A stretch of 38,867 nucleotides of DNA from Chara braunii (GCA_003427395.1 BFEA01000393.1:448544-487410), one strand, 5' to 3'; positions 1 to 11,640 are shown, counted from the stretch's first letter. Translations and numbers: made by a program. The notes: generated by a model from the letters alone, not told the origin.

Positions 1-620
1 GGCGTATGGACATTCGACAGAAGATTCCGAGTTGTTAGGCGTTGTTGCAATCGAGGAATGAAGGGTTCCCTGCATGCATGCTTGATGATATCAGGACCGT
101 GATTCTTGCAAGATCTAGATGCGCTTCATCATAGTTTTCTTTGCTATCGTATGCATTATGACCATTTCATCTGTGAAAAGAGATGCATCTAGAGACGTTG
201 AAATTCTTGTTTTCGGCATTTGTCATGGCAAGGTGCTGAGGGTCGGGAAGGGGCTGCAGTGGTTTCTGGAGTAAGTGCTGTATGATAGCTTAATGACTGT
301 CCTTGTGGTGAGTGTGAGCGAAGAGCTGCAGACAGCCTGTGTGCATGGATGCTATGATAGTGTGTTCCCCCTTCTAGGGGACCTAGGCCCTTACCTGAGT
401 GGCCTCCGCAGCTGCTTTAGGGCACCTCAGCCCTTACCCGACCTGGCAAGGAGGTTTCTTTCTTGTGTTCCTTCCAAAAAAAACTGTTAGGGTGAAACGA
501 TGGTGATGATGGGAAGAATGTCATGACCTAGGTGATGATTTTCAAACAACCCCCCTCGTGATGTTCTTGGCCAGTCCTTGTATTTTAACTCCAAAGAAGA
601 AGGAGAAAGACACAAGCAAC
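1..620. other. No recognisable gene
   Basis: Only a 71-codon chance ORF. I see no RNA gene, element end or repeat. Confidence 0.6.
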
Positions 621-836
621 AGCCTTCTTTATAGAATAATAGTCATGACGATGATGGTTTTTATAAGATGAACATCCTCTCTTTTGGTTTACTACACCAT
701 AAGACTGATTCTGGTGCCACAGGGCTAGCCTTCTTTATGCAATAATGATCATGATGATTATGATGCTGATGATTTTTATAAGAGGACAATATTCACTTTT
801 GGTTCACTATACCATAAGGCTAATACTGATGTGACT
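621..836 (+). repeat. Diverged tandem duplication, period 106
   Basis: Units from 621 and 727 share AGCCTTCTTTAT, ATGATGATTTTTATAAGA-like and ACTATACCATAAG-like segments. Confidence 0.7.
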
Positions 837-1166
837 TTGATGTACATGGGGAAGGCAATCAACCCTGTAGTTCTTTTGTGGTTGTACGCCAGCCCCTTGT
901 TATGTGCATCCCTACTTGCCAAAGGACTCTCGACTCTTTTTCGCGCATTTCATGGGTTACTTGTTTCCCGTGTCATCATGGCCTGACGCGTGTGGCTGGA
1001 TCTGCTTCTCATTAAACTGTTTGACATGGGGCCACAGAGTGACTCGAGACAGTGATGACAGTCAGTGGAGCAGGTATAGGACCACACCATCAGTCTGCAG
1101 TGGTATTTATACCCTATATCCGCTTTCCAGAAAAGGTCCTCTCTGTTTTGTTTTTGGAACGTCGGG

Positions 1167-1630
1167 CATGGTTGCATCCCTGCCGACCGCCGACCCCGAC
1201 CGCGGACCGTATTGCCGCCGACCAGTATTGCCGACCGGTCGGCGGTCTGCCGACCAGTCAGAAAACAACCATCCACTGATTTGTTTTCAGATCTGAGTTT
1301 GAAGCTGTACTGCGCTTGCTGAGTACAGCCCAAATCCGCTGAGAAACTTTTGGGGATGGGGGGGGTGGGGGTGGGGTGTATAGGGGGATATAGGGGGGTA
1401 TAGGGGTGGTATAGGGGGTATTGGGGGGGNTTATGAGGGTGTTGGGGGCCGGTTTGTGGGTGTTGGGGGGGTGTATGGGGTGTTCGTGGGGTTATTAGGG
1501 GTTCTGGACCCAATTTTTTTTTTTTTTTAATTGCGGGGTGCCGACGACCCCCGACCGGTTGGTGCCGACTGGTCAGCGGGTCGGCAGCCGACCAGTCAGG
1601 GGTCGCCGACGGTCGGCGCTTGCAACACTA
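1167..1630 (+). mobile_element. Non-autonomous hAT-like element, copy 1 (complete)
   Basis: The ends are terminal inverted repeats: CATGGTTGCATCCCTGCCGA at the left, and the right end read on the other strand begins TAGTGTTGCAAGCGCCGACC. Both continue into CCGACC/GTCGGC-rich subterminal repeats. It is flanked by ACGTCGGG (1159-1166) and ACGTCAGG (1631-1638), an 8-bp target duplication with one mismatch, as hAT transposases make. The interior has no transposase; it is a G-rich array plus a T-run. Two further members lie at 35645-35751 and 37790-38171. Confidence 0.75.
1355..1512 (+). repeat. G-rich (GGGGGTAT-like) array inside hAT-like element
   Basis: Irregular repeats of GGGGGTATAG and GGTGTTGGGG with many runs of 3-8 G and an N at 1430. 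The density of G-runs would allow several G-quadruplexes on this strand. The proline-rich 187-codon minus-strand ORF here is only a by-product of the composition. Confidence 0.85.
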
Positions 1631-2691
1631 ACGTCAGGTTTATTATACAGTTTTCAGGGCAATCTGTTAGTGGTTTATGATTCTGCGAACTTCTGAATTG
1701 TTATGCTCCAACAGCATTCATAGTGCAAACTTGATTTTGAGAAAATGCAAGACTTGAAGTGGGATTGAAAGAAGAAGGTTACTAAAAAAATTCCTACAGA
1801 TTTAGACACCGCTCATGCTGTTAAAAGTCAGCAAGGGCTTGCGATCTTTGTCTTGAACAACGTCGTGATTCTGGGCTCTGAAACTTCTGGGCTCTGAATC
1901 TTGTAGTGAACCTTGGCTTCTTCCAATAGGCGTCATGGCTGCTCAGATGCAACCATCCCAACCCGATAATAGCATCAAAGGGCCATTCATCCATAATGTT
2001 GGAGTGTGTGACATGTGCGACTTTGTCAAAGGGTATAGGGATATGCCTTTCACAGGCTGAGAGCATGTGACAACTGCCCGGTTGCCAACCGCCACCTGGC
2101 AGGGATGCTGCAGTTCATCTGCCTTCATCCCAAGGTCCATTTTACAAATGGCCCCACTATATTGATGCACTGATACAGCTGGAAATTAATCAGTTTTGCA
2201 CCCCCACTTTTACCTTATTCTATTGATTCGATCTTTCTTTGTGGGCATGGAAGTTGACTTTTCTATCGTCGTTAGTGTCAAGGCAAGGGAAATGCGGTAG
2301 TGCAGCGTTGGCATCAGCTTGGGCCTGGGCTGGAGGTTTGGGAATGGTTGCAGCTGCTGGTGCACGGCATCCGTTGATGTTATTCGGAGGAAGTCTCTTG
2401 TTCGTCTGTTGAATTCGATTGACCCTCCTCAGTGCCTGTAAGGGTTGGTTGCACTCCATGTATGTAAGTTCCTTACTTCCCATGGTCACATATATCTGGT
2501 GTTTACCTGTAGCTGAGCAGTCCTATTCGAATTAGTGCTGATTGTTCTACAAGGTAGGCACCCCCGAATTAGTGCTGATTGGGAGGACTGTGATACGCAA
2601 TTCGGTCATGACCCACATTGGGAACGCAATGTTCGCTCACCGATCTGCGTTGCCTATTCTATGCCGAAAAGCTTTTGTGCCGGCTTCGTTA

Positions 2692-2901
2692 TCCTCACCA
2701 GGTTCAGCATTGCCTCCCCTACAAAAAGGCTTAGTGAGGTCAGTCGCGTCAGGAGGGTTTCGTCGTTGCTTTCCCACACACAAGGTGCCACTGCGATCCT
2801 CACCAGGTTCAGCATTGTCTCCCCTACGAAAAAGGCTTAGTGAGGTCAGTCGTGTCAGGAGGGTTTCGTCGTTGCTTTCCCACGCACAAGGTGCCACTGC
2901 G
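2692..2901 (+). repeat. Tandem duplication, period 105
   Basis: Units 2692-2796 and 2797-2901 are about 95% alike, from TCCTCACCAGGTTCAGCATT to GGTGCCACTGCGA. Plus-strand ORFs here simply read through the repeat. Confidence 0.9.
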
Positions 2902-4869
2902 ATGCGACTTTCTTCAGCACGTTGGTCACCAGAAAACTGTTTTGTTTTGGGTTAAAGTGAGTGGTGACCATCGTTCGGATAATGTGTTGCCACTTCAAGA
3001 ATGATGAAACTAATACCCATTCTGTTTAGTGTTATAGGCACATTTTTGCCCTTTCGTGTTTTTTTTGTGCGCATCAACTTATATATATTTTGAAAACTAG
3101 TACACTAGGCACAAAGTGTTATTGTTTTTTGAAAAAGTGATGGTTATTTGACAAGGTTTTTAACGATTTTCATAACTTTGATAAAGCCTGGGCCGGGAGA
3201 CGCGAAGTGTTGATTAGATCCCAAGCGAAAGTCTTGAGCTTCCAGTTGCCTAGATGTTCAGATTGCATCATCATCCCATCTTATATGGGATGTCTGGCGT
3301 GCAGTCGTCGAGGCTTTACGTTCTTAGACTTCCTTCCCCACTGATTCTCCGCACCGATGCATTCATTATTGGATAATCTCGAGGTTTCAACATATAGCCA
3401 GATTTGCCTTAAACATTACTGTGTAAGCGCCCTAGATAAGGCATCCGCCCCAGATAAACTACCCACCATGCAAGGTCTTATCAAACCAACTGTTTTGGCT
3501 GCTAGACACCCTTAGATGAAAGAGTGTTATTTCAAGCCTGGCAGTCACTGATGACCACCTCCCACCTATCCTACACATTCAATCAAAGTTGTCAATGCGA
3601 AGCTATAGTAAAGGTGCACGGGTCTTACCGTTTAGCTGCTGGTGCTCCGCATCTTCACGGTCATCTTCACAGGGAATTCAATTTCACTGAGCCCATGTTG
3701 GAGCCAGCGGGCAGTCGTTACACCATTTGTTCAGGTCACATACACATTTTGAAACCAGTGTCACTGTCTGTTCTTTCCTATGCGTAGAGAGGATTGACGT
3801 TCTCCAAGTCCGGTTAAGGTTTCCCTTAAGACAGAAACATTCTCTCACAAAATGACCCCATTTCTTGCAGTGTAGATTGAACCCTTTCTCTAGGTGGTTC
3901 TGCCAGGTCTCCTACGAGGTTTGGGGGGCTTGTCATGGGGCAAGTGCGCTATTCCTCGAGGTGCTGGGATCTTTGGCAATAGGAAAGGTTGGTTTTCTTC
4001 TTGTTCGGATGGTATAAACTCCGTTCTGGAGGTCATTTTTTCAATGCTCTTAACTTTGTGTCCTTATAATCTTGGTCACCCTGCAAACAACGTTCATCTT
4101 GACATTGAGTACTCGTGTTTCAAAAACCCAGGTCTGAATCCTCTTCGGATGGGATGTCTCCACATGGCTCCACCATGCAGTACCCTGTGAAATGCTGGCT
4201 GGCAGCAGAACGTTTCCAGATAGAGACATTTTGGGTTGCATGTGGTCAGTGCTGAGGCATTGCTTCATGTGAGAATCCGTCTATATCGGATCATTCGCCA
4301 GGATGATCGGGGGACTTCGTTGTGAGTTTGAAAACAAAAGAAAAAACCCAGCTGCGCCCATCCATTTACATTTCATTTCGCTCCAAAATATGTTTCCTGT
4401 TTCTACCTTAGCTGCCCTTGACCGTAGCCGTGTATTGATAGGGGTAATGCTTTTCTTTGGGTTCCAGGGAGGGTTAGAAATATAATCTCGCCTCTCTACC
4501 AAGCGCCATTGAATTAGGTTGGCACGTGCAATGTTCTCGTGTCATGTGGGCTCCTTCCTGTGGGACAGCATGTGTAGGGTCTGCTGCATTTGCAATGATC
4601 GCATCACAAGGGGGAGAAGTGGTTCGAGTAACAACAGGTTGTATGAGGCTTGGAGTGCTGTGGTTATCGGAGCAGACTGGCTCAGCAGGTCATCATATCG
4701 CTGCTGTGTTCAAGTTCTTCGCTCTTAGATCTACTTTGTGGACTTGGAGATCAGCTGTGGTGGCAGTACGTTTGGCCATCAGCAAGAGTGCAGATGTGGC
4801 TTTGAACTTTCTGTCCACACCAGTCTTTACCTGTGCATCTCCTGGAGTAAGCCATGATGACTATTTCTT
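2902..4869. other. No recognisable gene
   Basis: Short chance ORFs on both strands (up to 98 codons) without a recognisable motif. No repeat structure of note. Confidence 0.55.
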
Positions 4870-5076
4870 TCAAACAGTCAGGCTTTTAGCCACTCTCTCT
4901 TTCTCGTCTCTCTCAGCCTTTTGTTGCGCTTCAGCAGCTTGGAGTTGCCGACGCAATTGCCGAATGTGCTCCTGTAGGGGGTCGACAGGTTCTACGCCTG
5001 TTTCCGTGAGGTCAAGAGGCTGTTTGCCTGCCCCTTTAGTGCCCCCCATAACGTTGTTTGCGGCTACCCCCGTCAT
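4870..5076 (-). pseudogene. Possible LTR-retrotransposon gag N-terminal fragment
   Basis: A 68-codon ORF on the minus strand with a non-random look: a Gly/Thr-rich start, then QEHIRQLRRQLQAAEAQQKA and ERDEKERVAKSL, a strongly charged coiled-coil pattern like the start of plant gag proteins. It stops at once, and no protease, RT or integrase motif follows. The 188-codon plus-strand ORF over it (4526-5092) is its shadow. It could also be a host exon of a coiled-coil protein. Confidence 0.35.
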
Positions 5077-6060
5077 GTTAGTAATCTCTTAGCTTGATCT
5101 TTGAATGGGTGCGATCAACAGTTTTCGCTCCCATGCAACAAAGAAAGAAAGTCACATAAAGAGGTGGGGAGATGGTATACTCCTTGCTGGAGAAGCTCCC
5201 TTCTCGTACCGCCATAGCCTCACTCCGGGATGGAGTCCAAGACCAACTGGTACCATGATATGGGCCGTAGATGCAGTGCCAACCAAGGGAGTGGCGATGA
5301 AGGTCACACTGTAGCGGAAGGTTCTCCCATGTCTGTTCTCTCCTCCTTCATCTCCTCAACGTGCACTCTTATCGAACTCCTCTAGAGTAAACTTGAGGTA
5401 CTTCTCCTTCTACCTCCATAGCTACTACTATGTGACCATGGAGCAGATGCACTGTAAATGTGCTGGATTATATACTCTTGCCTCCCGACCTCTAGCCCTT
5501 ATTCTACTGCCTCTGCTGGTACTCCAGGCCTGCCTGAAGTTACTGCCTGCTGGCGGGAAAACCATTGCAGTATTATATAGCACCATTAAAGAAAGGAGCA
5601 CCAGTCAACCTTCTCTTTGAGCTAATGGTTGAGAAAGCAAAGGTGCTGTGAGCTGTAGTTTAAGAATCTGTTCGATTTCAGATTGGTGATTGTAGGCAAT
5701 CTCATCTCAGAGCCTGAAGGTAACCTGAAACTACCAGGTACAGGCCCTGAATACTCAGGACCTCTTTTAGAAGCTACTGGATCTTTCTAAGCTTACTGGA
5801 CTTGCGTGGGCCTCCCTGAGCTGCTGGGAAATCCCTACCAGGTACTCATCAAGTTCTACTTAAGTTGACGTCGCAGCAATCAGCATATGAAGACTTGGAC
5901 ATACGTTGGCAAACAGCAATTACGCTCAGAATGCAGAAATTTCAAATTTCAGCAATATCAACTTATCAAGCCAATAAGTCGCTATACTAAAAATGCTGCA
6001 GAAATCTCAGACTGGTTCTGTGATGGTCGTTCCCGGTACACACACCCATGGATTTCCATG

Positions 6061-6172
6061 CTACCTTCTTCCCTCGAATACAACGTACAGTACATTATAG
6101 CTGTACTTGGTGTACCTTTGAGTCTAAATACAGGTATGATGACCGCACGTTGTATTCGGGGGAAGAAGGTAG
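6061..6172. mobile_element. 111-bp fold-back MITE, copy 1
   Basis: CTACCTTCTTCCCTCGAATA at the left and its inverted partner ending GGGGGAAGAAGGTAG at the right. The element is almost wholly palindromic, apart from a short centre. Ends with TA just inside C/G fit a TA target (Tc1/mariner, Stowaway-like), but because the palindrome includes the TA this is not proven. Confidence 0.75.
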
Positions 6173-6918
6173 TCATATGTTGCTCTGTAGGGCCCTCAAT
6201 CAGGGTAAATAGCTGCTGCAGATGCGACTGGCTGATTGTCATTTTGATGCGGAAAGATTGTGTAAATTTCCTTTTTTCTTTAAGTGTTTTTACCATACGA
6301 AAGTTCGTGGCAGGTTCGTAGCTCTCCGTCTCTAGGTGCTGAAAGGGGGAATTGAATGCTGAGCAGCTCGGGTGTCCCTTGACAGCAACAGTGGTAGCAG
6401 CTCGGCATTCCAGTTGGCCTGTAGATGTTGGTTGGCGAGGGCGACAAGGCACTCGTTAGGCAATTTATTGGTCGGTATTTATCTTGACTGGACTACTGTT
6501 TTCCCTGGACAGTGTGCTGTCGCCACGACTGGATTGGGCCAGAAAGATTGCCTGCATGCATTCAGGGTGCCCATTGTGGTCAGGGATGATGGTAGCTATC
6601 GATTCATTTGCTATATACCATCTTGGTATTTGTAAATGAGTTTTATAATGTATTAATTTTAATCAAATTTAATCTTGGTCAATGGTTTCGGAATACTAAT
6701 TGAGCATCATAATTGTCCGCAGTATCACAGTTGACAGAATATCACTGTGTGCCGCAGTCATTCGACTATATATATCCTGAAACTGATTTTTGCAATTCCT
6801 GTGGTTGGGGTTTTGGGAAACTTCATTACCACTAACCACATGTGCCAATTTTGTCAAAGCTGACCGTTTGGGTCGTCTTTGGGGAGTTTGTCAACATAAC
6901 GACTGCCAGAGGGGCAGT

Positions 6919-7011
6919 CATCCTTTTGCAGGGCCATGCTAGTCGTGTCTGTATCTTTCCGTGGGTAGAGGAAGATTCGTTCTCGTTATGCACAATAGAG
7001 CAGTCCTCCGT
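6919..7011 (-). repeat. U6-resembling repeat unit 1
   Basis: The first 42 bases align with antisense U6: CATCCTT, GCAGGG, CCATGCTA, TCTGTATC and TTCC are shared in the right order and spacing (about 36 of 43 positions by hand against the U6 copy at 28319-28416). The rest of the unit (GTGGGTAGAGGAAGATTCRT...TTATGCAC) is not U6. Confidence 0.5.
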
Positions 7012-7136
7012 CCAGAGAGAAGTAATCAATGCTGTGTTCGATATGTAGTTACTATTGACTTGCCGGTGGAAGAGGAACCGGACTGATGCTCCCGAGAATG
7101 GAAAAGGAGCCAGAACTCTTAAGGTTCTGTTTAAGT

Positions 7137-7227
7137 CCTTCCACAGGGCCGTGCTACTCTGCTACTCTTGTCTGTTTCTCTCCTTGGGTAGAGGAAGATT
7201 CACTCTCGTTATGCACATCTGGCATGG
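7137..7227 (-). repeat. U6-resembling repeat unit 2
   Basis: Same unit as 6919-7011, more diverged: CACAGGGCCGTGCTAC, TTGTCTGTTTCTCTCC, then GGGTAGAGGAAGATTCACTC and TCGTTATGCAC. Confidence 0.45.
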
Positions 7228-7473
7228 TATCTTTTTTTTCCTTTTCTTTTGACCATTTCCCCGCTACTCAAATGGGACATGTATGGGGACTGCATGGTGG
7301 CTGTTGATACATTTGGGTAGATCAAAGATTTTGAATGTACGACAGGGACAAGAAAAAAGAAGCAAAAAGAAAAGATCGACCAAGAAGTTCCTCGAAGAAC
7401 GGTGCGACTGGCCCTCAGAGAGACGCAGGTAGTGCGCACACAGCGGTCTTCCAAGGAACTGGAGGCTTGCTTC

Positions 7474-7545
7474 GCTATGCACGATGAGAATGAATCTTCC
7501 GTTGGACCACGGAGAGGTACAGCGATGAGTAGCATGGCCATGCAC
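7474..7545 (+). repeat. U6-resembling repeat unit 3 (inverted)
   Basis: The reverse complement reads GGCCATGCTACTCATCGCTG, CTCTCCGTGGTCC, then CGGAAGATTCATTCTCATCG. It abuts unit 4 head to head, making an imperfect palindrome of about 140 bp centred near 7543. Confidence 0.45.
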
Positions 7546-7611
7546 AGGGCCATGCTAGTCTTCGCGGTTTCTTTCCGCGGTCCAGCGGAAGATTCATTGT
7601 CATTGGTGCGT
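7541..7611 (-). repeat. U6-resembling repeat unit 4
   Basis: GCACAGGGCCATGCTAGTCT then TTTCTTTCCGCGGTCC and GCGGAAGATTCATTGTCATT. Its first 35 bases match antisense U6 at about 28 positions. Confidence 0.45.
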
Positions 7612-7795
7612 ACTTCGTGGAAGTGGAGCGAGGCTCCAGTTGCTTGGAAGACCCGCTACCTGTGCTGCGCTGAGAGGAAGTTGCGCCTTTCTCAGAGGAA
7701 CTGTTTCGACTGTCTTTTTTGCTGCTTCACTCTTTTCTCTTTTTTATTTTTTCTCTGGTAACTCATTCCGCTTTCCAAAACGAGCGACCACCTTC

Positions 7796-7984
7796 GAACC
7801 ACCAGTACACCTGGACCTGAAGGTGCCTTACTGCGCGCCGAGCTTTTCTGATGCCAGCGGTGCACTTTTATTCTTTTTTGGCTGGCGCCTGCATCCATTG
7901 CGGCTCCGTAGGCCGAGCCATTGGTAGTCCGGTGGTGACGAGTTGCTTTTTCTGCAAGACTGGGGCCATGTACTGTGGGTTTAA
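7796..7984 (+). mobile_element. ~200-bp MITE (AAACCACCAGTAC ends), copy 1
   Basis: Starts GAACCACCAGTACACCTGG and ends GTACTGTGGGTTTAA, an inverted-repeat pair. It shares with copies at 17286 and 29606 a GGCTGGCGCC-like centre, a TCCGTAGGCC/TCCGGTAACC segment and GCAAGACTGGGGCC before the right end. Confidence 0.65.
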
Positions 7985-8295
7985 CGGATGTCCTGGACTG
8001 GTAGCTTTAATTTCTGCCCTTGGCAGGCATCTGGTTTTGCAGCACTGCAGAAGAAGCCTGCAGGGCAGTCTGTAGCTATGCAGTGGTGACCTGAAGTGGC
8101 CTTGGGAGGTAAATGGAGGATTGCAACCGGTGATCCTGACAGTCCAGTCCTTAGGCGGAAGTATACTCTCATGGCCACTTCTTTTTCCGAGATCTCCTGA
8201 GCCTTGGGAGATCCAGCCTTCGGCAAGAGAGAGGATTGACACAAGAGGATTGGGCGCAGTGGTGGTTTAGAAAAATGTGTCGGTCATTCCCTGGC

Positions 8296-8482
8296 CTTTT
8301 GTGGATGTGCGGGGCTGGCTGTGCTCGGTTGAACCACCGGTAGTTCCCCCAAACATTTTGTTTCGATGCGGCCGTTACTGCGGTGCGTCTTTCGGGCCTC
8401 AGCCGCCTTTTGTGGATGTACAGGGCTGCCTGTGGTGGCCAGTTAAGCCACCGGTATCTTTCCCAGCCCTTTTGCTTTGATG
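8296..8482 (+). repeat. Diverged direct repeat, spacing 110
   Basis: CCTTTTGTGGATGTGCGGGG...GAACCACCGGTAGTT at 8296 and CCTTTTGTGGATGTACAGGG...AGCCACCGGTATCTT at 8406. The ACCACCGGTA segments resemble the ~200-bp MITE end, so these may be eroded relatives. Confidence 0.6.
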
Positions 8483-8581
8483 GGGCTGATAATTTTCCAT
8501 GTCTTTAGGGGCTCGGCCTAGAGAAGCGAAATGGCTGGAGGCGCCAGCTAATTGTTTTCAATCTTGCGTCCTCCCCGATTC

Positions 8582-8880
8582 GATGAAACTTGGTGCTGCA
8601 GAAATTGGCGTCGGGAAAAATAGGCTCGGAAGTACCAGTGGTTTAAACTCGTCCATGCTGAAATGTGTTTAGAGGTCTGCAGATAGGTCTCACAGAATAG
8701 TAAGTGGCTTTAACCTTACGGAAGTGGAAGTAATGTGATAGCTTGAGGTTCAACGAAACTTTGCGCTGAACAAGTTGGCATTGGAAAAATAGGCTCGGAA
8801 GCACCAGTGGTTACAGTCTGATCTGTAGTGAAATGTGTTCAGAGGTCTGCAGATGGGTCTCACGGAATAGTTAGTGGCAG
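8582..8880 (+). repeat. Direct repeat, spacing 170
   Basis: Units near 8582 and 8752 share AAAAATAGGCTCGGAAG, ACCAGTGGTT, GAAATGTGTT and AGAGGTCTGCAGAT. Confidence 0.8.
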
Positions 8881-9180
8881 AGATTTAATTTCGCTGTGGA
8901 AGTCTCCATGGTGCCAGTGCAGTGGAAGTCTGCATGGTGCTACCGGTAGTTTAGTCTTGCAGGAAGGATGTGGAAGGGAAGGGGAATCTTGTTGTGGGCG
9001 TGGACGTTGGGAAGTTCTTTCAGCATTCAAAGGAGGAAGGTTGGAGTAAAAAGACAATGGGCTTAAACTTCCATTGTTAACATGTCCAGGTACATTCTGA
9101 TTGGACTGGCCCTGGAAGTTGTTAAAGGGAGTCGTGTACCAGTAAAATTCCTCGAAGGAAAAGAAGAAAAGACATGTATG

Positions 9181-9342
9181 CAGACCATGCAACCATCCCG
9201 AAGGCTTGTCTGATTTTGGGATGGTCCGGATAACTGCGTGGTGTAAAAGACATGTATGTGTAGTAAAATTGTAATCCAGACCATGCAACCGTCCTGAAGG
9301 CTTGTGTCTGATTTGGGATGGTCTGGATAACGGCCTGGAGTA
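9181..9342 (+). repeat. Direct repeat, spacing 96
   Basis: CAGACCATGCAACC, GAAGGCTTGT and TTTGGGATGGTC recur in the same order at 9181 and 9277. Minus-strand ORFs across it are artefacts. Confidence 0.8.
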
Positions 9343-9934
9343 ACTCGAGCTTTCGGATGTTTCAAATACGATGAGAGAATTCGGAAAATTTCGAATAAAT
9401 GTTGTGTAGAACGGTATAGAAATGGTCAACTTGGCGGTCAGCTTGGGGTATTGTAGGCTCTAATGTGGGCTGTACATTAGGGCATCATAGTGTGCCCTGT
9501 ATCAGCATGTCCTCGGTGTATAATGGGCTGTAATCTAATATAGGGGGATCATACTGTGCTGCACATCAGCATGCGTCAGGACTGTATATAAAGTGACAGT
9601 CACGGTGGCGCTTGGGTGCGTCCTGCATCCGCCATGTGTGAGAAGTGATAGAGGCGAAGTGGCGCTTTGGGTAAAGTGGCTCACTGCTAGGTAGCCTACG
9701 GAACAGCCGTTGTTCCAGCAGTGACAGTTTTCGTGGAGTCTCATGGGGCTGGCTAATCGAGCTAGAGCGTCTGAAATTCTTGTTGAAGTAAAAAAGGTCT
9801 ATATTTTTGATCTGACAGTGAAAAGTGTACATGGAGCCTCCTTAATTGTGAAGGTCTTGTGCTATAGAAACATGTTCATGTGGCCCTCTCTAAAATTTAT
9901 GAACACTGAAAACGACTTAAGTTATTTTTTATCT

Positions 9935-10065
9935 GGCAGTTATAATATTTGTGCAGACCTCCTGAGTTTCAGGCAGCTCACAAATGTCCTGCCTGATCAG
10001 GCAGTTATAATATTTGTGCAGACCACCTGCGTTTCAGGCAGCTCACAAATGTCCTGCCTGATCAG
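9935..10065 (+). repeat. Tandem duplication, period 65
   Basis: Units 9935-9999 and 10000-10065 differ at only a few bases (GGCAGTTATAATATTTGTGC to CTGCCTGATCAG). The palindrome CTGCCTGATCAGGCAG spans the junction (9989-10004). Confidence 0.9.
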
Positions 10066-11029
10066 CCACATACCTTTTTATTGGATGGTAGTTCACCTTT
10101 GATGGGTCAGCTCCTGAAAAGCTTACAATGCCAATCCCCCCTGCCATTGGGAAATGGCACTCCTGTGGGTGCTCTGATTGCGGGGAGCCCGAGGGGGAGG
10201 TTGGCCTACGAGCTGGGAGGGGTCAACAGCGGGGCCCCAAAGATGAGTGTCTCGATTTTCTTTGCAAAAATATTTGAAAGACGATGAACATTTTTTGGAT
10301 GGCAAAATAATCTGTGCACCAAACGTTTGCATTCTTTTGCTCCCACAGCTATTTCCTGGCCATACACTGAGCAGTACTGAGGGTGGGGTACCATTCAAGG
10401 AGGTGATGGTGATAGGGAGCAAGGTGGGATGGACATCACACAGTGCACTATGAACTACACGTCGACAGTCAAGAAGAGACGAACCTAGCAAACAGCAACT
10501 AAGTGAATGAGAAATGTGGGCGTATTTTGTCGATATCTGACGTGGACCGGAGTACGACAATATAAGAGAGCTAGGCTCTTGCAGGCAGGCAGGGCCTGCA
10601 CCCCTGTAGTGAGCCATGGGCCCAGGCTGAGGGCCTGGTCACATTGGACTGTACAACTTGCAGGCTCAACTGGCAGGGGCCTGAGTAGCACTGCCACGAT
10701 ACTGGAATCCAATTTTCAACCTGCCATGACTGCACCCAGTCCATCCAGTACAAAAGCGGCCACAGGTTGGGCACACGTGACCCGGAGGAGATGCAAGTCG
10801 GCAAAAAAAAGAAAGACAGAGAAAAAGAGGCTTCACCTCCGCGGTATGGCACAGATTACAACACCAGCACTCTTGTGGAACAAAATATTGCGGTCTTGAT
10901 GTTTGAGCAAAGGGAAACCGTCATGGCTCAAGGCTCAGGGAGTTGAGGTTGGGCACACAAAAAAGAAACGATGTCAACAACATAGGTTCAGGGGCCGTGG
11001 TGAAACTTGGGCACTACAGTCTTAACCCG
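10066..11029. other. No recognisable gene
   Basis: Overlapping ORFs of 130-164 codons on both strands with no family motif; their mutual overlap suggests chance reading. Confidence 0.5.
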
Positions 11030-11640
11030 AAAGCAAGGTATGAAGTTATGAACCTTGTATACAAATAGAAGATGCAGGGTACCTTGTATTCAAACTTCAA
11101 ATACAAGGTTCGTACCTTGTAGAACGAATGTTAGGGTGCGACGTCCCTAAGGCGAGGGGGAAGAAAAGAGTAAATAAGTAAATATAAGTAATAATATCAC
11201 AAATAGAATACAGTCGACTGTTACCAGGACGCGAATCGACCGCAATAAGGACTTGGCTGCAGCCTGCAGCGTGGAGTTCCTTTTTATCTTTTTTTTCCCC
11301 TGAAACGACGCGAATCAACCGCAATAAGGACTTGGCCACAGCGGCGTGAAGTTCTTGAGCCCGCGTGAAGTAGACTTCAAAGTCTGGGCCTCGCTCCACT
11401 ACTCTTGACTTATGCAAATCGAGATTGAATTTTCTGCTAGAGCATGGAAAGAAACACCGTTATGCAAGTCGTGAGTATATTACAAAACCAACAACAAAAA
11501 AAAACACCCTGAAATATATCAGACAAGGCACATGTAGAACACAAGGTATGTTCTGGTATTCCAATACAAGGTACGCACTGTGTATTCAAATACAAGGTAT
11601 GTACTCTGTATTCGAGGGTACCTTCTATTTGAAAATTTAG
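11030..11640. repeat. Scattered AATACAAGGTAC-type repeats
   Basis: AAATACAAGGT followed by TCGTAC, ACGCAC or ATGTAC recurs in both orientations around 11045-11125 and 11540-11620. The two clusters flank the 79-bp-spaced repeat. Confidence 0.5.
11228..11358 (+). repeat. Direct repeat, spacing 79
   Basis: GACGCGAATCGACCGCAATA then AGGACTTGGC at 11228, and GACGCGAATCAACCGCAATA then AGGACTTGGC at 11307. Confidence 0.8.

Noticed and set aside
950-1513. 187-codon minus-strand ORF, proline- and histidine-rich at its start
   Set aside because: It reads the G-rich core and right of centre of a hAT-like element; the Pro/His repeats follow from GGGGTGT-type DNA and it crosses an N.
2692-2901. CRISPR-like direct repeat
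   Set aside because: Only two units, 105 bp, no spacers, and the window is eukaryotic.
4526-5092. 188-codon plus-strand ORF
   Set aside because: Overlaps the minus-strand gag-like frame and looks like its shadow (Cys/Ser/Arg-rich, no motif).
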